A DNA stretch of 64,000 bases from the NCBI RefSeq assembly GCF_023022985.1, contig NZ_CP095461.1:682001-746000 (forward strand), written 5' to 3'. The notes below the pieces were generated by a model. The model was given only the letters and a program-made list of their open reading frames with translations, did not search any database and was not told the origin of the DNA. Positions 37,265 to 45,562 of this stretch are shown here, in pieces. The number at the start of each line of letters is the position of its first letter. Positions within the stretch are counted from its first letter, which is position 1. A program made the translations under genes and the position numbers. The DNA is from Arthrobacter gengyunqii. GTDB lineage: Bacteria > Actinomycetota > Actinomycetes > Actinomycetales > Micrococcaceae.

Positions 37265-37444
37265 ATGAGGCGACTGGCATTTGACCGCATTCACGCTCGC
37301 CATCGGAATCCCGGCTGCGGTTTCGGCGTGGACCCCAGCGAACGCGCCGCCCTTGACGGGTACACGCCTTTCCACTGCACCGCCCCCTTCGGCAACCGCC
37401 TCCGGGTGCGGGCCGCCGATTCGGACCCCGCCGTCTCCTTCTGA
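37265..37444 (+). CDS. Possible 59-residue ORF after arcA
   Basis: ATG 37265 to TGA 37444 on the same strand as arcA, with third-position G/C bias like a real gene. The product reads MRRLAFDRIHARHRNPGCGF then FGVDPSERAALDGYTPF and so on. No strong ribosome site and no family recognised. It could be the end of an eroded gene, since the degenerate leader scar begins right at its stop. Confidence 0.3.
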   Translation: MRRLAFDRIHARHRNPGCGFGVDPSERAALDGYTPFHCTAPFGNRLRVRAADSDPAVSF

Positions 37445-37516
37445 GACGATAGTGCCGAGGCTATTGACGAAGGAAGATCCCAGGCAGGAAGCGGCCCGCC
37501 CCTCCACTGTTGTCTA
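37444..37516 (+). repeat. Scar resembling the leader and terminator of the LRV-like gene
   Basis: GACGATAGTGCCGAGGCTATTGACGAAGGAAGATCCCAGGCAG matches the leader at 35458-35499 with a few changes; the start codon has become AGG. About ten bases later CGCCCCTCCAC matches the terminator arm at 35883-35893. The coding part between is missing. I read this as a deleted second copy of the LRV-like gene. Confidence 0.45.
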
Positions 37517-37561
37517 ACCCGTGTTGCCTCAGCGGCCGCCACACCCGATTGGAAAAGAACC

Positions 37562-39010
37562 ATGTCTAATCCGCCTGTTTCGGGGGAGAAGGCTCCAGCG
37601 GCCAAACTCTCCCTACTGACCCTCACCACTGTGGTGATCGGGTCCATGGTTGGGGCCGGGGTGTTTTCCCTGCCCCAGCGCTTCGCCGAGGAAACCGGGG
37701 TGTGGGGTGCGCTGGTCGCCTGGCTGATTGCGGGTTCCGGCATGATGATGCTGGCCTTTGTGTTCCAGCGGCTGTCCATGCGCAAGCCGGCGCTTGATGC
37801 GGGGATCTTTGCCTACGCCAAGGCCGGCTTCGGAAATTACGTGGGGTTCTTCTCCGCAGCGGGTTACTGGGCCAGTGCCTGCGTGGGAAACGTCACCTAC
37901 TGGGTGCTCACCATGTCCACGCTGGGAGTCCTGTTTCCGCAGTTGGGCGCAGGGGACACCCTCCTCGCCGTCGTGCTCTCCTCGGCCGGGCTGTGGGGAT
38001 TCTTCTTCCTGATCAGGCGCGGCATCAGGGAAGCCACGGCCATTAACCGGATAGTCACGATCGCCAAGGTTGTTCCCATCCTGGTCTTCGTGCTGTTTGC
38101 CGTCTTCCTGTTCGACCCCGCCGTCTTCGCGGGAAACCTTACCGGGGCGGAGTACACGGGGCCGCTGTTTGAGCAGGTCAGCAACACGATGCTGGTGACG
38201 GTCTTTGTGTTCCTCGGGGTTGAAGGTGCCAGCGTGTATTCGCGCCATGCCCGACGGCGGGAGGACGTTGGCAGGGCCACCATCCTCGGCTTTCTGAGCG
38301 TCTTTGCCATCTTTGCCTCGGTCACGATCGTTTCCTACGGAGTCCTGCCGATGGAGCAGCTCGCCGGGCTGCGTCAACCATCCATGGCGGGCGTCCTGGA
38401 ATCGGGAGTAGGGACCTGGGGGCTGGTGTTCGTCAGCGCAGGCCTGATCATTTCGGTGATGGGCGCCTACCTGGCCTGGAGCCTGATGGCAGCGGAGGTC
38501 CTGTACGTGGCGGCCACGGAGAAGGACATGCCGCGGTTCCTGTCCCGGGTCAGTGATGCCGATGTCCCGGTCAACGCCCTGCTGCTGAGCACCCTGCTCA
38601 GCCAGCTGGTCATGGTCATCACCTACTTCTCCGAGGACGCCTTCGACTTTGCACTGGACATGACCGCGGTCCTGACGTTGTTTTCCCTCCTGTTCGCGGC
38701 CCTCTACGCCCTCAAGCTCGGCTGGAGCGGCGAAACGTATGAAGGAGCCCCGAGCCGCATCCGGCGGGGCGACCTGACCATTGCCGTCATTGCCACCATT
38801 TACTCGGTGTTCCTGGTCTACGCCGCCGGGCTGCCTCTGGTGCTGCTGTCGTTGATCTTCTACGCCCCCGCCACCGTCCTGTTTGTGATCGCGCGCCGTG
38901 AACAAGGGCAGCGCGTCTTCCGGGGAGGAGAGCTGTTCCTTTTCCTCATGACCTTGGCAGGAGCCGTTGCAGGCGTTCTCGCCCTGACCCGGGGCTGGAT
39001 AGAGCTCTGA
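37562..39010 (+). CDS. arcD: Arginine/ornithine antiporter, APC superfamily
   Basis: 482 residues with about 12-13 membrane segments. The N-terminus LTLTTVVIGSMVGAGVFSLPQ is the conserved first helix of basic amino-acid antiporters (GSMVGAGVFSLP), and the length and ending match the ArcD type of the APA family. It should exchange external arginine for ornithine across the membrane, feeding arcA. It lies 315 bases behind arcA, with a possible small ORF and a scar between, so it may have its own promoter. The ribosome site is weak (GGAAAAG). Related lysine or agmatine exchangers cannot be excluded. Confidence 0.85.
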   Translation: MSNPPVSGEKAPAAKLSLLTLTTVVIGSMVGAGVFSLPQRFAEETGVWGALVAWLIAGSGMMMLAFVFQRLSMRKPALDAGIFAYAKAGFGNYVGFFSAAGYWASACVGNVTYWVLTMSTLGVLFPQLGAGDTLLAVVLSSAGLWGFFFLIRRGIREATAINRIVTIAKVVPILVFVLFAVFLFDPAVFAGNLTGAEYTGPLFEQVSNTMLVTVFVFLGVEGASVYSRHARRREDVGRATILGFLSVFAIFASVTIVSYGVLPMEQLAGLRQPSMAGVLESGVGTWGLVFVSAGLIISVMGAYLAWSLMAAEVLYVAATEKDMPRFLSRVSDADVPVNALLLSTLLSQLVMVITYFSEDAFDFALDMTAVLTLFSLLFAALYALKLGWSGETYEGAPSRIRRGDLTIAVIATIYSVFLVYAAGLPLVLLSLIFYAPATVLFVIARREQGQRVFRGGELFLFLMTLAGAVAGVLALTRGWIEL

Positions 39011-39081
39011 GCTAGAGGACCCGCCGCGTCCTGCGGTACGGGATCGATTGAGGACTGACGACGACGGCGGCCCGTCGCCAC

Positions 39082-39095
39082 TAGACTGGCGGCTG
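39082..39095 (+). promoter_or_regulatory. -10 box of a candidate leaderless promoter for the LacI-type gene
   Basis: TAGACT at 39082-39087 fits the actinobacterial TAnnnT -10 pattern, and transcription would begin 7-8 bases on, at the GTG start at 39095. No ribosome site precedes that GTG. The -35 box is not clear (TGACGA at a long spacing). Confidence 0.35.
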
Positions 39096-40120
39096 TGCGC
39101 AATAGTCCGTCCTCCCGTCAACCCGGCCCGCCAAGAGTCACCATGGCCGACATCGCTCTGGCGAGCAAGTCGGATATCTCCACGGTGTCCCGCACCCTCC
39201 GCAAAGCTGAGGATCAGGTGAGGACAGAAAAAGGGCGGGCCATTTGGCGTATCGCAGCGGAAATGGGCTACCGGCCCAACCTCACCGCGGCGTCGCTGAG
39301 AACCAATTCATCCCGGCTGATTACTGTGTTTGTGCCTAGGCTTCGTGACGAAGTGCTGGCCCTGATGCATGAGGGAATTGATCAGGTTCTGGCCGCGGCC
39401 GGATATCAGAGCATTGTGGTGCCTACCGGGGATGACCCCGCGGAGCAGGTGGCGAAGCTGGAGATGGCTATCCAGCGGGGCGTGGACGGCATCCTGATCG
39501 GCGACGCCCGCAGCGATTCGGATTTCATGGATAACGTCCGGCGCCTGGGCCTGCCGTTTTTTCTCTTCAACCGTCCGCTGGACGGTTATGCCTCGGTAAC
39601 CAGCGGTGACTATCAGGGCGGAATGCTCGCAGCCGGACACCTGGCGCAGATGTGTCCCGGCCCGGTTGCCGTGTACGGGGGGATGCCGTACGCCCAGAAC
39701 CTGGCCAGACGGGTACAGGGTTTCCGGGACGGGTTTGAAGCTGCGGGACGCACCCTCCCGCCGAATCTGGTTCTCGACGGCGGCCTGTATGCCGAAGACG
39801 GAGCGATGGCTGCCCATCAGCTCATGCAGCAACTGGAACCTCCGTTCGGGCTTTTCGCGGTCAACGACACCGCAGCCATCGGTGCCCTGGGAGAGTTCTA
39901 TCGGGCCGGACTGCGAGCCGGCAGAGATGTCTTCGTAGTCGGGTTCAATGACATTTCGCTGGCCGGGGCCATTCCTGTGGGGCTCACGACCATCCGCTCC
40001 TCCATGGCTGAGGTCGGCTCACGCGCAGCGGAAGCACTTTTGGGCCGCATCAGCGGGGAAAACCCCGGCTCCAGAACGGTGCCCGTGGATTTGATGATCC
40101 GCGAGTCCACGCAAAACTAG
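39095..40120 (+). CDS. LacI-family transcription regulator
   Basis: 341 residues from GTG 39095. The helix-turn-helix is VTMADIALASKSDISTVSRTL (about 15-35), followed by the hinge segment GYRPNLTAASLRT. The rest is a periplasmic-binding-like effector domain, with VFVPRL, an aspartate-rich GDDPAEQV, and the terminal NDTAAIGALGEFYRAGLRAG and VVGFNDISLA segments of the family. It lies just upstream, on the same strand, of an MFS-amidase operon whose promoter contains a perfect LacI-type operator. I infer that it represses that operon. The inducer is unknown, presumably an amide or the transported substrate. Confidence 0.9.
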   Translation: MRNSPSSRQPGPPRVTMADIALASKSDISTVSRTLRKAEDQVRTEKGRAIWRIAAEMGYRPNLTAASLRTNSSRLITVFVPRLRDEVLALMHEGIDQVLAAAGYQSIVVPTGDDPAEQVAKLEMAIQRGVDGILIGDARSDSDFMDNVRRLGLPFFLFNRPLDGYASVTSGDYQGGMLAAGHLAQMCPGPVAVYGGMPYAQNLARRVQGFRDGFEAAGRTLPPNLVLDGGLYAEDGAMAAHQLMQQLEPPFGLFAVNDTAAIGALGEFYRAGLRAGRDVFVVGFNDISLAGAIPVGLTTIRSSMAEVGSRAAEALLGRISGENPGSRTVPVDLMIRESTQN

Positions 40121-40163
40121 CAGCGGCAGCAGCTCCCGGGACGAGTATCTTTCGTCACACGTC

Positions 40164-40201
40164 TGCAATCGATTGCATTTCGCGGAATGCACCCCTAGGA
40201 T
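40164..40201 (+). promoter_or_regulatory. LacI-type operator overlapping the MFS-amidase promoter; leaderless start
   Basis: TGCAATCGATTGCA at 40164-40177 is a perfect 14-bp palindrome with the central CG of LacI/GalR operators. It overlaps the -35 box TTGCAT (40173-40178). After a 17-base spacer comes the -10 box TAGGAT (40196-40201), putting the transcript start at about 40208-40210, on the ATG itself. No ribosome site exists, so the mRNA is probably leaderless. Confidence 0.65.
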
Positions 40202-40209
40202 CCTGTGAC

Positions 40210-41589
40210 ATGGATAATAAGACAGCTCCGCGCGTGAGCAACGTGAACCCGGCAAGCCGGGGACTCTTCGTCAATCGGTTCCGGTGGGTCGTTTTGTTCG
40301 GCATCGTCGTCATCACCGTTGTGAATTACATCGACCGGGGTGCCATCTCATACGCAGCCGACGGAATCATCAGCGAATACGATCTGGACCCCGCCGACTG
40401 GGGCAAGGTCCTGGGCTTCTTCGGGTATGGCTACATGTTCGGTGCCCTCATTGGCGGCGTACTGGCGGATAAGAAGGGTCCCCGCTGGACGTGGACTGTT
40501 TCCTGCCTCTCCTGGTCAATCCTCGTGATGTGCGTGGTCTTTGCCGGTGACGTGGGTGTCGCCCTCGCCGGCTCCGCCCTGATCGGCTTCGCGTTGTTCC
40601 GCATCACCTTCGGGCTGGCCGAAGGGCCGGCCTATGCCACGGTCAACCGGACCGTTGCCAACTGGGCAACCGTTAAGGAACGCGGCTTTATGTCCGCCGT
40701 CGGACTGCTCGGAACCCCGCTCGGCGCGCTGCTTACCGCTCCCGTGGCGGTGGGGCTGATTGCCCTCACCGGGTCATGGCGCTGGGTCTTCATCATTCTG
40801 GGCGTCGTCGGACTCGTATGGCTGGCATGGTGGCTGCGCATTTTCACCAACACCCCGGAAGAAAACCCGCGCGTGTCCGCCGAGGAACTGGCAGTGATCC
40901 GGGACCAGTCAGACACCCTGGCTGGGGAAACAACAGTGGACCAGGCCGCCCGTCAGCTCAAATGGTGGAACTTCTTCCAGAGCCGCACGCTTGTCTGCAA
41001 CGCCATCGGTTACTTCTCGTTCATGTACGTAAACTTCATGATTCTCACATGGACGCCCCGTTATCTTCAGGCCGAGTTTGGTTTCTCCTTGGGATCGCTT
41101 TGGTACCTGGGCATGATTCCGTGGATCGGTGCCTGCTTCACCGTTCTTTTGGGCGGCCGTATCAGCGACTGGCTCCGCCGGCGCACGGGCAGCCTGTGGA
41201 TCGCCCGCAGCGGCTTTGCCATGGGATCCCTCGCCCTGACGACGCTGTGCTTCTGCCTCATCCCCACCCTGGACTCCGTTGCCATGATCCTTTTGGTGAT
41301 GGCGGTCGGCAACGCCCTGAACTCGCTGCCCAACGCCGTCTACTGGACAGTTGTCATTGACACGGTTCCGGAACGCACGGGCACCTTCGGAGGCATGACC
41401 CACTTCATCGCCAACATTGCAGCTGTTGCCGCCCCCACGCTTACCGGATTCCTGGTCAGCGCGCACGGCTTCGGCTCAATGTTCATCGCCACTGCCATCG
41501 CCACCGGCATCGGCGTCGTTGCCATGGCCTTCGTGAAGCCGGGTCACCTGAGCCGCCGGCTTTCCCCGGCGCAGGACGTGCGCGGATGA
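40210..41589 (+). CDS. MFS transporter (anion:cation symporter-like)
   Basis: 459 residues with 12 predicted membrane segments. The first loop holds NYIDRGAISYA and FGYGYMFGALIGGVLADKKGPR, which fits the ACS family of the major facilitator superfamily (transporters of organic anions, sugar acids and similar). It starts at ATG 40210 directly behind the -10 box and ends ATGA-overlapped with the amidase gene, so both are one unit. The likely role is uptake of the amidase substrate. The substrate cannot be read from the sequence. Confidence 0.88.
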   Translation: MDNKTAPRVSNVNPASRGLFVNRFRWVVLFGIVVITVVNYIDRGAISYAADGIISEYDLDPADWGKVLGFFGYGYMFGALIGGVLADKKGPRWTWTVSCLSWSILVMCVVFAGDVGVALAGSALIGFALFRITFGLAEGPAYATVNRTVANWATVKERGFMSAVGLLGTPLGALLTAPVAVGLIALTGSWRWVFIILGVVGLVWLAWWLRIFTNTPEENPRVSAEELAVIRDQSDTLAGETTVDQAARQLKWWNFFQSRTLVCNAIGYFSFMYVNFMILTWTPRYLQAEFGFSLGSLWYLGMIPWIGACFTVLLGGRISDWLRRRTGSLWIARSGFAMGSLALTTLCFCLIPTLDSVAMILLVMAVGNALNSLPNAVYWTVVIDTVPERTGTFGGMTHFIANIAAVAAPTLTGFLVSAHGFGSMFIATAIATGIGVVAMAFVKPGHLSRRLSPAQDVRG

Positions 41590-42911
41590 CACAGCAGGCC
41601 TCCCCGGTGAACGTGACGATGGATGATGCGATGTCGCTTCTGGGCGGGCCGGTCGATCTGGTTGATCCGCCGGCCGCGGGATCCCTGGCAAGGGCATTGG
41701 AGTTAAACGCCTTCGCGTCCATCGACGCATCGCAAATTGATGCGGGCGGCATTTCACGTGCGGAACGTATGGGGTCTGCGCTGGCGGGCCGGCTGGTCGG
41801 AATAAAGGACATGATCGATGTTGCGGGCGTGCCCAGCCGATACGGCTCAGCATGGGGCAGCGATGCACCCAAGACGGCGGACGCCCCGGTAGTGCATGCG
41901 CTGCGGCAAGCCGGGGCCGTCCCCGCAGTCAAGACCCAGACCCACGAATATGCTTACGGTCCCACCGGCGACGTTACCTCCACAGGGCCGGTGAGGAACC
42001 CGCATAATCCGACGTTGATGTCAGGCGGATCCAGTGCCGGCTCAGCGGCGGCCATCGGCTGCGGGGCGCTGGGCCTGGCCTTGGGGACGGACACGGGAGG
42101 TTCCGGGAGGACGCCCGCGGCGTTTTGCGGCATCTACGGCCTGCGGCCCACCCATGGATCGACCAGCATCGAGGGAATCTTCCCGCTGTCTCCGTCCCTG
42201 GACACTGTCAGTCCGATGGCGAACAGCATCCAGGGCATTGCTGATCTATGGGGCGCTCTCAGCTCGGAAATGCCGGCCCCCCAGCCAGCGGTGGACTCGT
42301 TGAGCATAGGCCTGCTCTCCGGATCGCCCTGGTCGCAGGTGACTGACAGCGTCAGCAGTGCACTTGAGGAAGTCCGCGCCGCACTGAGCGCACTGGGACA
42401 TACGATTTCCAGCTACGAGCCGTCATGGACAGAACTGACGCACCAGCTGTATCCCAGGATTCAGGGGCCCGAAGCTGCCTCCATTCACGCGGACAACCTG
42501 GAGCAGGACCCGGCCCGTTACCAGCCGGAAGTGCTTGCCCGGCTCTGCGGTGCGCAGGAGGTGCCCGGGTGGGAGTACCGTCGTGCCCTTCAGCAGATGG
42601 AGGCCCTCCGCGCTGATGTGCCAGCTGCTTTTGGCAACCACGATCTGCTGCTCTGTGCCACCTCGCCTGTGACGGCTCCAAGGATTGGTCAACGTGTTGC
42701 ATTCGGCGCAGGGTGGAACACCGTGTGGGATGTGGCGCTGGCCTTCACCGTCCCCTTCAGTGTGCTGGGCGTGCCGGCCTTATCCATTCCCGTCTGGAAG
42801 GAAGAGGAGCCAATGCCCGCAGGGGTCCAGCTAGTAGGCCGCCCCGGTGCTGAATTTCAGCTCATCGGTGTGGCGCAGAAGCTCGGTGAGATGCGGGTCG
42901 GCAAACGCTAA
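41586..42911 (+). CDS. Amidase-signature hydrolase
   Basis: 441 residues. The catalytic triad of the amidase signature family is visible: Lys in GIKDMIDVAG (near 78), the cis-Ser in GGSSAGSAAAI (near 150) and the nucleophile Ser in GTDTGGSGRTPAAF (near 173). The enzyme should hydrolyse a carboxylic amide in the cytoplasm. The ATG overlaps the stop of the MFS gene (41586-41589) and has AGGA upstream. The pairing with an MFS importer under a LacI-type repressor suggests a small catabolic unit. GatA or AtzF-like roles are less likely, as no partner genes are present. Confidence 0.9.
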   Translation: MTQQASPVNVTMDDAMSLLGGPVDLVDPPAAGSLARALELNAFASIDASQIDAGGISRAERMGSALAGRLVGIKDMIDVAGVPSRYGSAWGSDAPKTADAPVVHALRQAGAVPAVKTQTHEYAYGPTGDVTSTGPVRNPHNPTLMSGGSSAGSAAAIGCGALGLALGTDTGGSGRTPAAFCGIYGLRPTHGSTSIEGIFPLSPSLDTVSPMANSIQGIADLWGALSSEMPAPQPAVDSLSIGLLSGSPWSQVTDSVSSALEEVRAALSALGHTISSYEPSWTELTHQLYPRIQGPEAASIHADNLEQDPARYQPEVLARLCGAQEVPGWEYRRALQQMEALRADVPAAFGNHDLLLCATSPVTAPRIGQRVAFGAGWNTVWDVALAFTVPFSVLGVPALSIPVWKEEEPMPAGVQLVGRPGAEFQLIGVAQKLGEMRVGKR

Positions 42912-42919
42912 GGGGCGGT

Positions 42920-42947
42920 GCGGCCCCGGACGACAGGCCGGGGCCGC
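42920..42947 (+). terminator. Hairpin after the MFS-amidase operon
   Basis: GCGGCCCCGG (42920-42929) pairs perfectly with CCGGGGCCGC (42938-42947) around an 8-base loop, starting 9 bases after the stop. There is no T-run. Confidence 0.75.
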
Positions 42948-43268
42948 CGGTGGGTTGCGGCGCTGTGCTCCAGCCCCTGCTCAACCGGGACATGACATGG
43001 CTGCTTTGCCGGGATCCTGGTGCTTAACCGCCGGTGTCCCGTCAGTGAATCACTAGCGGACAGCCCGTTGCTTGAAATCCGAGGAAGAGCGTTTCTCGCA
43101 TTTATATGTCTTTGTTACAAAACCTTATCGATTATGCCCCTGGAAATTAGCTGTTAGTAGGCCATGCTAATTAACAGATAATTAATCCGAATACAAACCC
43201 GCATAATCTTGGCGCCGTTAATCCTGAAGCCACTCGGGGGACCATGACGGTTGTCATAAAGTAGACCG
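42948..43268 (+). promoter_or_regulatory. A+T-rich promoter region of the YkvI-like gene with an inverted repeat
   Basis: The stretch 43090-43210 is far richer in A+T than its surroundings. CTGTTA (43151-43156) and TAACAG (43172-43177) form an inverted repeat, with CTAAT and TTAG inside improving the symmetry. A loose TTGTTA near 43114 followed by TATGCC could be a promoter. No other gene is visible in the gap. Confidence 0.4.
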
Positions 43269-44432
43269 ATGACTCAGAAAGCATCGAAAAAAATTCGTAT
43301 AGGTACGGTCATCACCATCATGGGCGCTATTGTCGCCTACCTGATCGGCTCCGGGTTCGCCAAAGGCCAGGAAGGACTGCAGTACTTCGCGTCCTTCGGG
43401 ACGGCCGGTGCGGCTGGCGCGCTCGTGATTACTTTTGTTCTCTATTGCTACGTCACGGCCATTGTTCTCCGTGATGGCCGGAACCTTCGGTTGCAGTCCG
43501 GTAACAAAATCTTTGAGTATTACTGCGGAAAGTACATTGGAAAATTCTTCGGTGTTTTTGCGCCATTGTTCTTCTTTTGCCTGTATGCCGTCATGCTCTC
43601 CGGAGCCGGTGCAACCCTGCACGAACAATTCGAATGGAACGGGCAGGTGGGAATCTTTGCCATGGCGGTCGCAGTGCTGGCGACGGTGATGCTGGGGCTG
43701 GACGGACTGGTGGCCATCCTGTCCAAACTCGGTCCCCTCATCGTTGCCCTGTGCCTCATCGTGGGGGTCACCGGCATCGTCAGGAGTCCGCAGGGCATAG
43801 CGGAATCGGCGGATACCCTCCCCACTATCGATGTTCTGCAGGCGGCGCCGCACTGGGCGCTCTCGGGATTCAACTTCCCGGCACTGGGGATCCTTATGCT
43901 GGTCCCGTTCCTGGCAAGTTTGAGCAGGAAGGTCCGGAACGACAGGGAAGCTGTCGCCGGCGGGCTGGCCGGAGCCATCACGTTAGTGGTGGCTGTTGCT
44001 GTGGTGGCATTCGGGCTGTTGGCAAACATCGGTGATGTCTATGACAAGCAGATCCCGATGCTGTGGATCGCAGATCAGGTCTTCTCCGGCGCGGCCGGCG
44101 TCTATTCAGTGATCCTCTTCGCCGGCATCTACACCACCGCCGTTCCTCTGCTGTGGGCGGTGGTCAACCGGGTTGAGACCAACGACAAGAGCAACCGGGC
44201 AAAGTTGTTCGCCTTCATTGCAACGGTAATCGCGGTCCTGCTGGCGCAGGTGCCGTTCGCGGAACTCGTCAACTTCCTCTATCCGGTCGCAGGTTATCTG
44301 GGACTCGTTCTGTTGGTCGGCATCGTCGTCCGGCACATCAGAAACTTCCGGAACCGGAAGCAGGGAACCGACCTCTACGCCGTCGAGTTCGAGCGTTTGC
44401 CCGAGGAGAAGACAGCGGCGGCAGCAAAGTAG
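43269..44432 (+). CDS. YkvI-like integral membrane protein, putative transporter
   Basis: 387 residues, about ten membrane segments. The N-terminus GAIVAYLIGSGFAKGQEGLQYF has the broken first helix (GSGFAxGQE) of the YkvI family, which is related to amino-acid and sodium symporters. The C-terminus is cytoplasmic and charged. It stands alone behind an A+T-rich promoter region and ends before a strong terminator. The substrate is unknown. The start has no clear ribosome site. Confidence 0.75.
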   Translation: MTQKASKKIRIGTVITIMGAIVAYLIGSGFAKGQEGLQYFASFGTAGAAGALVITFVLYCYVTAIVLRDGRNLRLQSGNKIFEYYCGKYIGKFFGVFAPLFFFCLYAVMLSGAGATLHEQFEWNGQVGIFAMAVAVLATVMLGLDGLVAILSKLGPLIVALCLIVGVTGIVRSPQGIAESADTLPTIDVLQAAPHWALSGFNFPALGILMLVPFLASLSRKVRNDREAVAGGLAGAITLVVAVAVVAFGLLANIGDVYDKQIPMLWIADQVFSGAAGVYSVILFAGIYTTAVPLLWAVVNRVETNDKSNRAKLFAFIATVIAVLLAQVPFAELVNFLYPVAGYLGLVLLVGIVVRHIRNFRNRKQGTDLYAVEFERLPEEKTAAAAK

Positions 44433-44476
44433 TGCTTTAGTGTTGTGACCCCCGGATGATCCCCCCTGTGATCCAA

Positions 44477-44516
44477 CCGTGAAGGGCATCCGCCTGCAGA
44501 CGGATGCCCTTCACGG
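44477..44516. terminator. Perfect 16-bp hairpin between convergent genes
   Basis: CCGTGAAGGGCATCCG (44477-44492) pairs with CGGATGCCCTTCACGG (44501-44516) around CCTGCAGA. It lies between the YkvI-like gene and the oppositely oriented isomerase gene, and its symmetry suits termination from both sides. Confidence 0.85.
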
Positions 44517-44523
44517 AGCCGAT

Positions 44524-45525
44524 CTACCGCGAGCTGAACGCCGCATCAAACGCAGCGTCCGGCGGATCCATCGCCAGCGACCGGACAAAGGCCAGCGCCT
44601 CCGGAGCGCCGACCAGCCGGTCCATCCCGGCGTCCTCCCACTCCACTGAGATGGGCCCCTGGTAGCCGATGCTGTTGAGCATCCGGAAGGCGTCCTCCCA
44701 CGGCACGTCCCCATGCCCGGTGGAGACGAAGTCCCAGCCGCGGCGCGGATCAGCCCAGGCCAGGTGCGAGCCCAGCCGGCCGTTGCGCCCGTTGGACATG
44801 CGCTTCTTCGTGTCCTTGCAGTCCACATGATAGATCCGGTCCTGAAAGTCCCAGAGGAAACTGACCGGATCCAGGTCCTGCCAGACAAAGTGGCTGGGAT
44901 CCCAGTTCAGCCCGAACGCCGGCCGGTGCCCGATGGCTTCCATAGCCCGGACCGTGGTCCAGTAGTCATAGGCAATTTCGCTGGGGTGCACCTCGTGCGC
45001 GAACCGCACCCCCACCTCGTCGAACACGTCCAGAATGGGATTCCAGCGGTCGGCGAAGTCCTGGTACCCGGCGTCGATCGCCTCGGCGGACACCGGCGGG
45101 AACATCGCCACGTACTTCCAGATGGCCGACCCGGTGAACCCCACCACGGTCTTCACGCCCAGCGCCGCGGCGAGCCGGGCGGTGTGCTTCATTTCCTCGG
45201 CGGCGCGCTGCCGCACCCCCTCGGGATCGCCGTCGCCCCACACCACATCCGGCAGGATGTCCCGGTGGCGCTGGTCGATGGGGTCATCACACACCGCCTG
45301 GCCCTTCAAATGGTTGGAGATGGCGTAAACCTTGAGCCGGTACTTCTCCAGGATGTCGCGGCGGCTCTGCACGTACTCCTCGTCATCCCACCGCCACGGG
45401 TCCAGATGGTCGCCCCAGCAGGCAATCTCCAGGCCGTCATACCCCCACTCCGAAGCAAGGCGCGCCACTTCCTCCAGCGGCAGGTCGGCCCACTGGCCGG
45501 TGAACAGGGTGACTGGACGGGGCAT
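44524..45525 (-). CDS. Sugar phosphate isomerase/epimerase-like TIM-barrel protein
   Basis: 333 residues from ATG 45525, with AAGGAG upstream; a longer frame to 45762 overlaps the next gene and is rejected. The barrel motifs of the xylose-isomerase-like family are present: [15 protein letters not shown] near the start, [17 protein letters not shown], the [11 protein letters not shown] metal-site segment, VDCKDTKKR and [10 protein letters not shown] near the end. The His, Asp and Glu residues are those that bind the metal. It lies behind a Gfo/Idh/MocA gene in the same direction, a pairing usual in inositol and rare-sugar catabolism. Confidence 0.88.
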   Translation of the reverse strand: MPRPVTLFTGQWADLPLEEVARLASEWGYDGLEIACWGDHLDPWRWDDEEYVQSRRDILEKYRLKVYAISNHLKGQAVCDDPIDQRHRDILPDVVWGDGDPEGVRQRAAEEMKHTARLAAALGVKTVVGFTGSAIWKYVAMFPPVSAEAIDAGYQDFADRWNPILDVFDEVGVRFAHEVHPSEIAYDYWTTVRAMEAIGHRPAFGLNWDPSHFVWQDLDPVSFLWDFQDRIYHVDCKDTKKRMSNGRNGRLGSHLAWADPRRGWDFVSTGHGDVPWEDAFRMLNSIGYQGPISVEWEDAGMDRLVGAPEALAFVRSLAMDPPDAAFDAAFSSR

Positions 45526-45562
45526 GGCTGGCTCCTTCTCGGGATGGGACGGGGGAAACGAA

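Noticed and set aside
37613..39121. Minus-strand frame of 502 codons opposite arcD
   Set aside because: Composition is His/Gln/Gly-rich in the way of an antisense reading of a membrane protein gene; arcD has clear family motifs.
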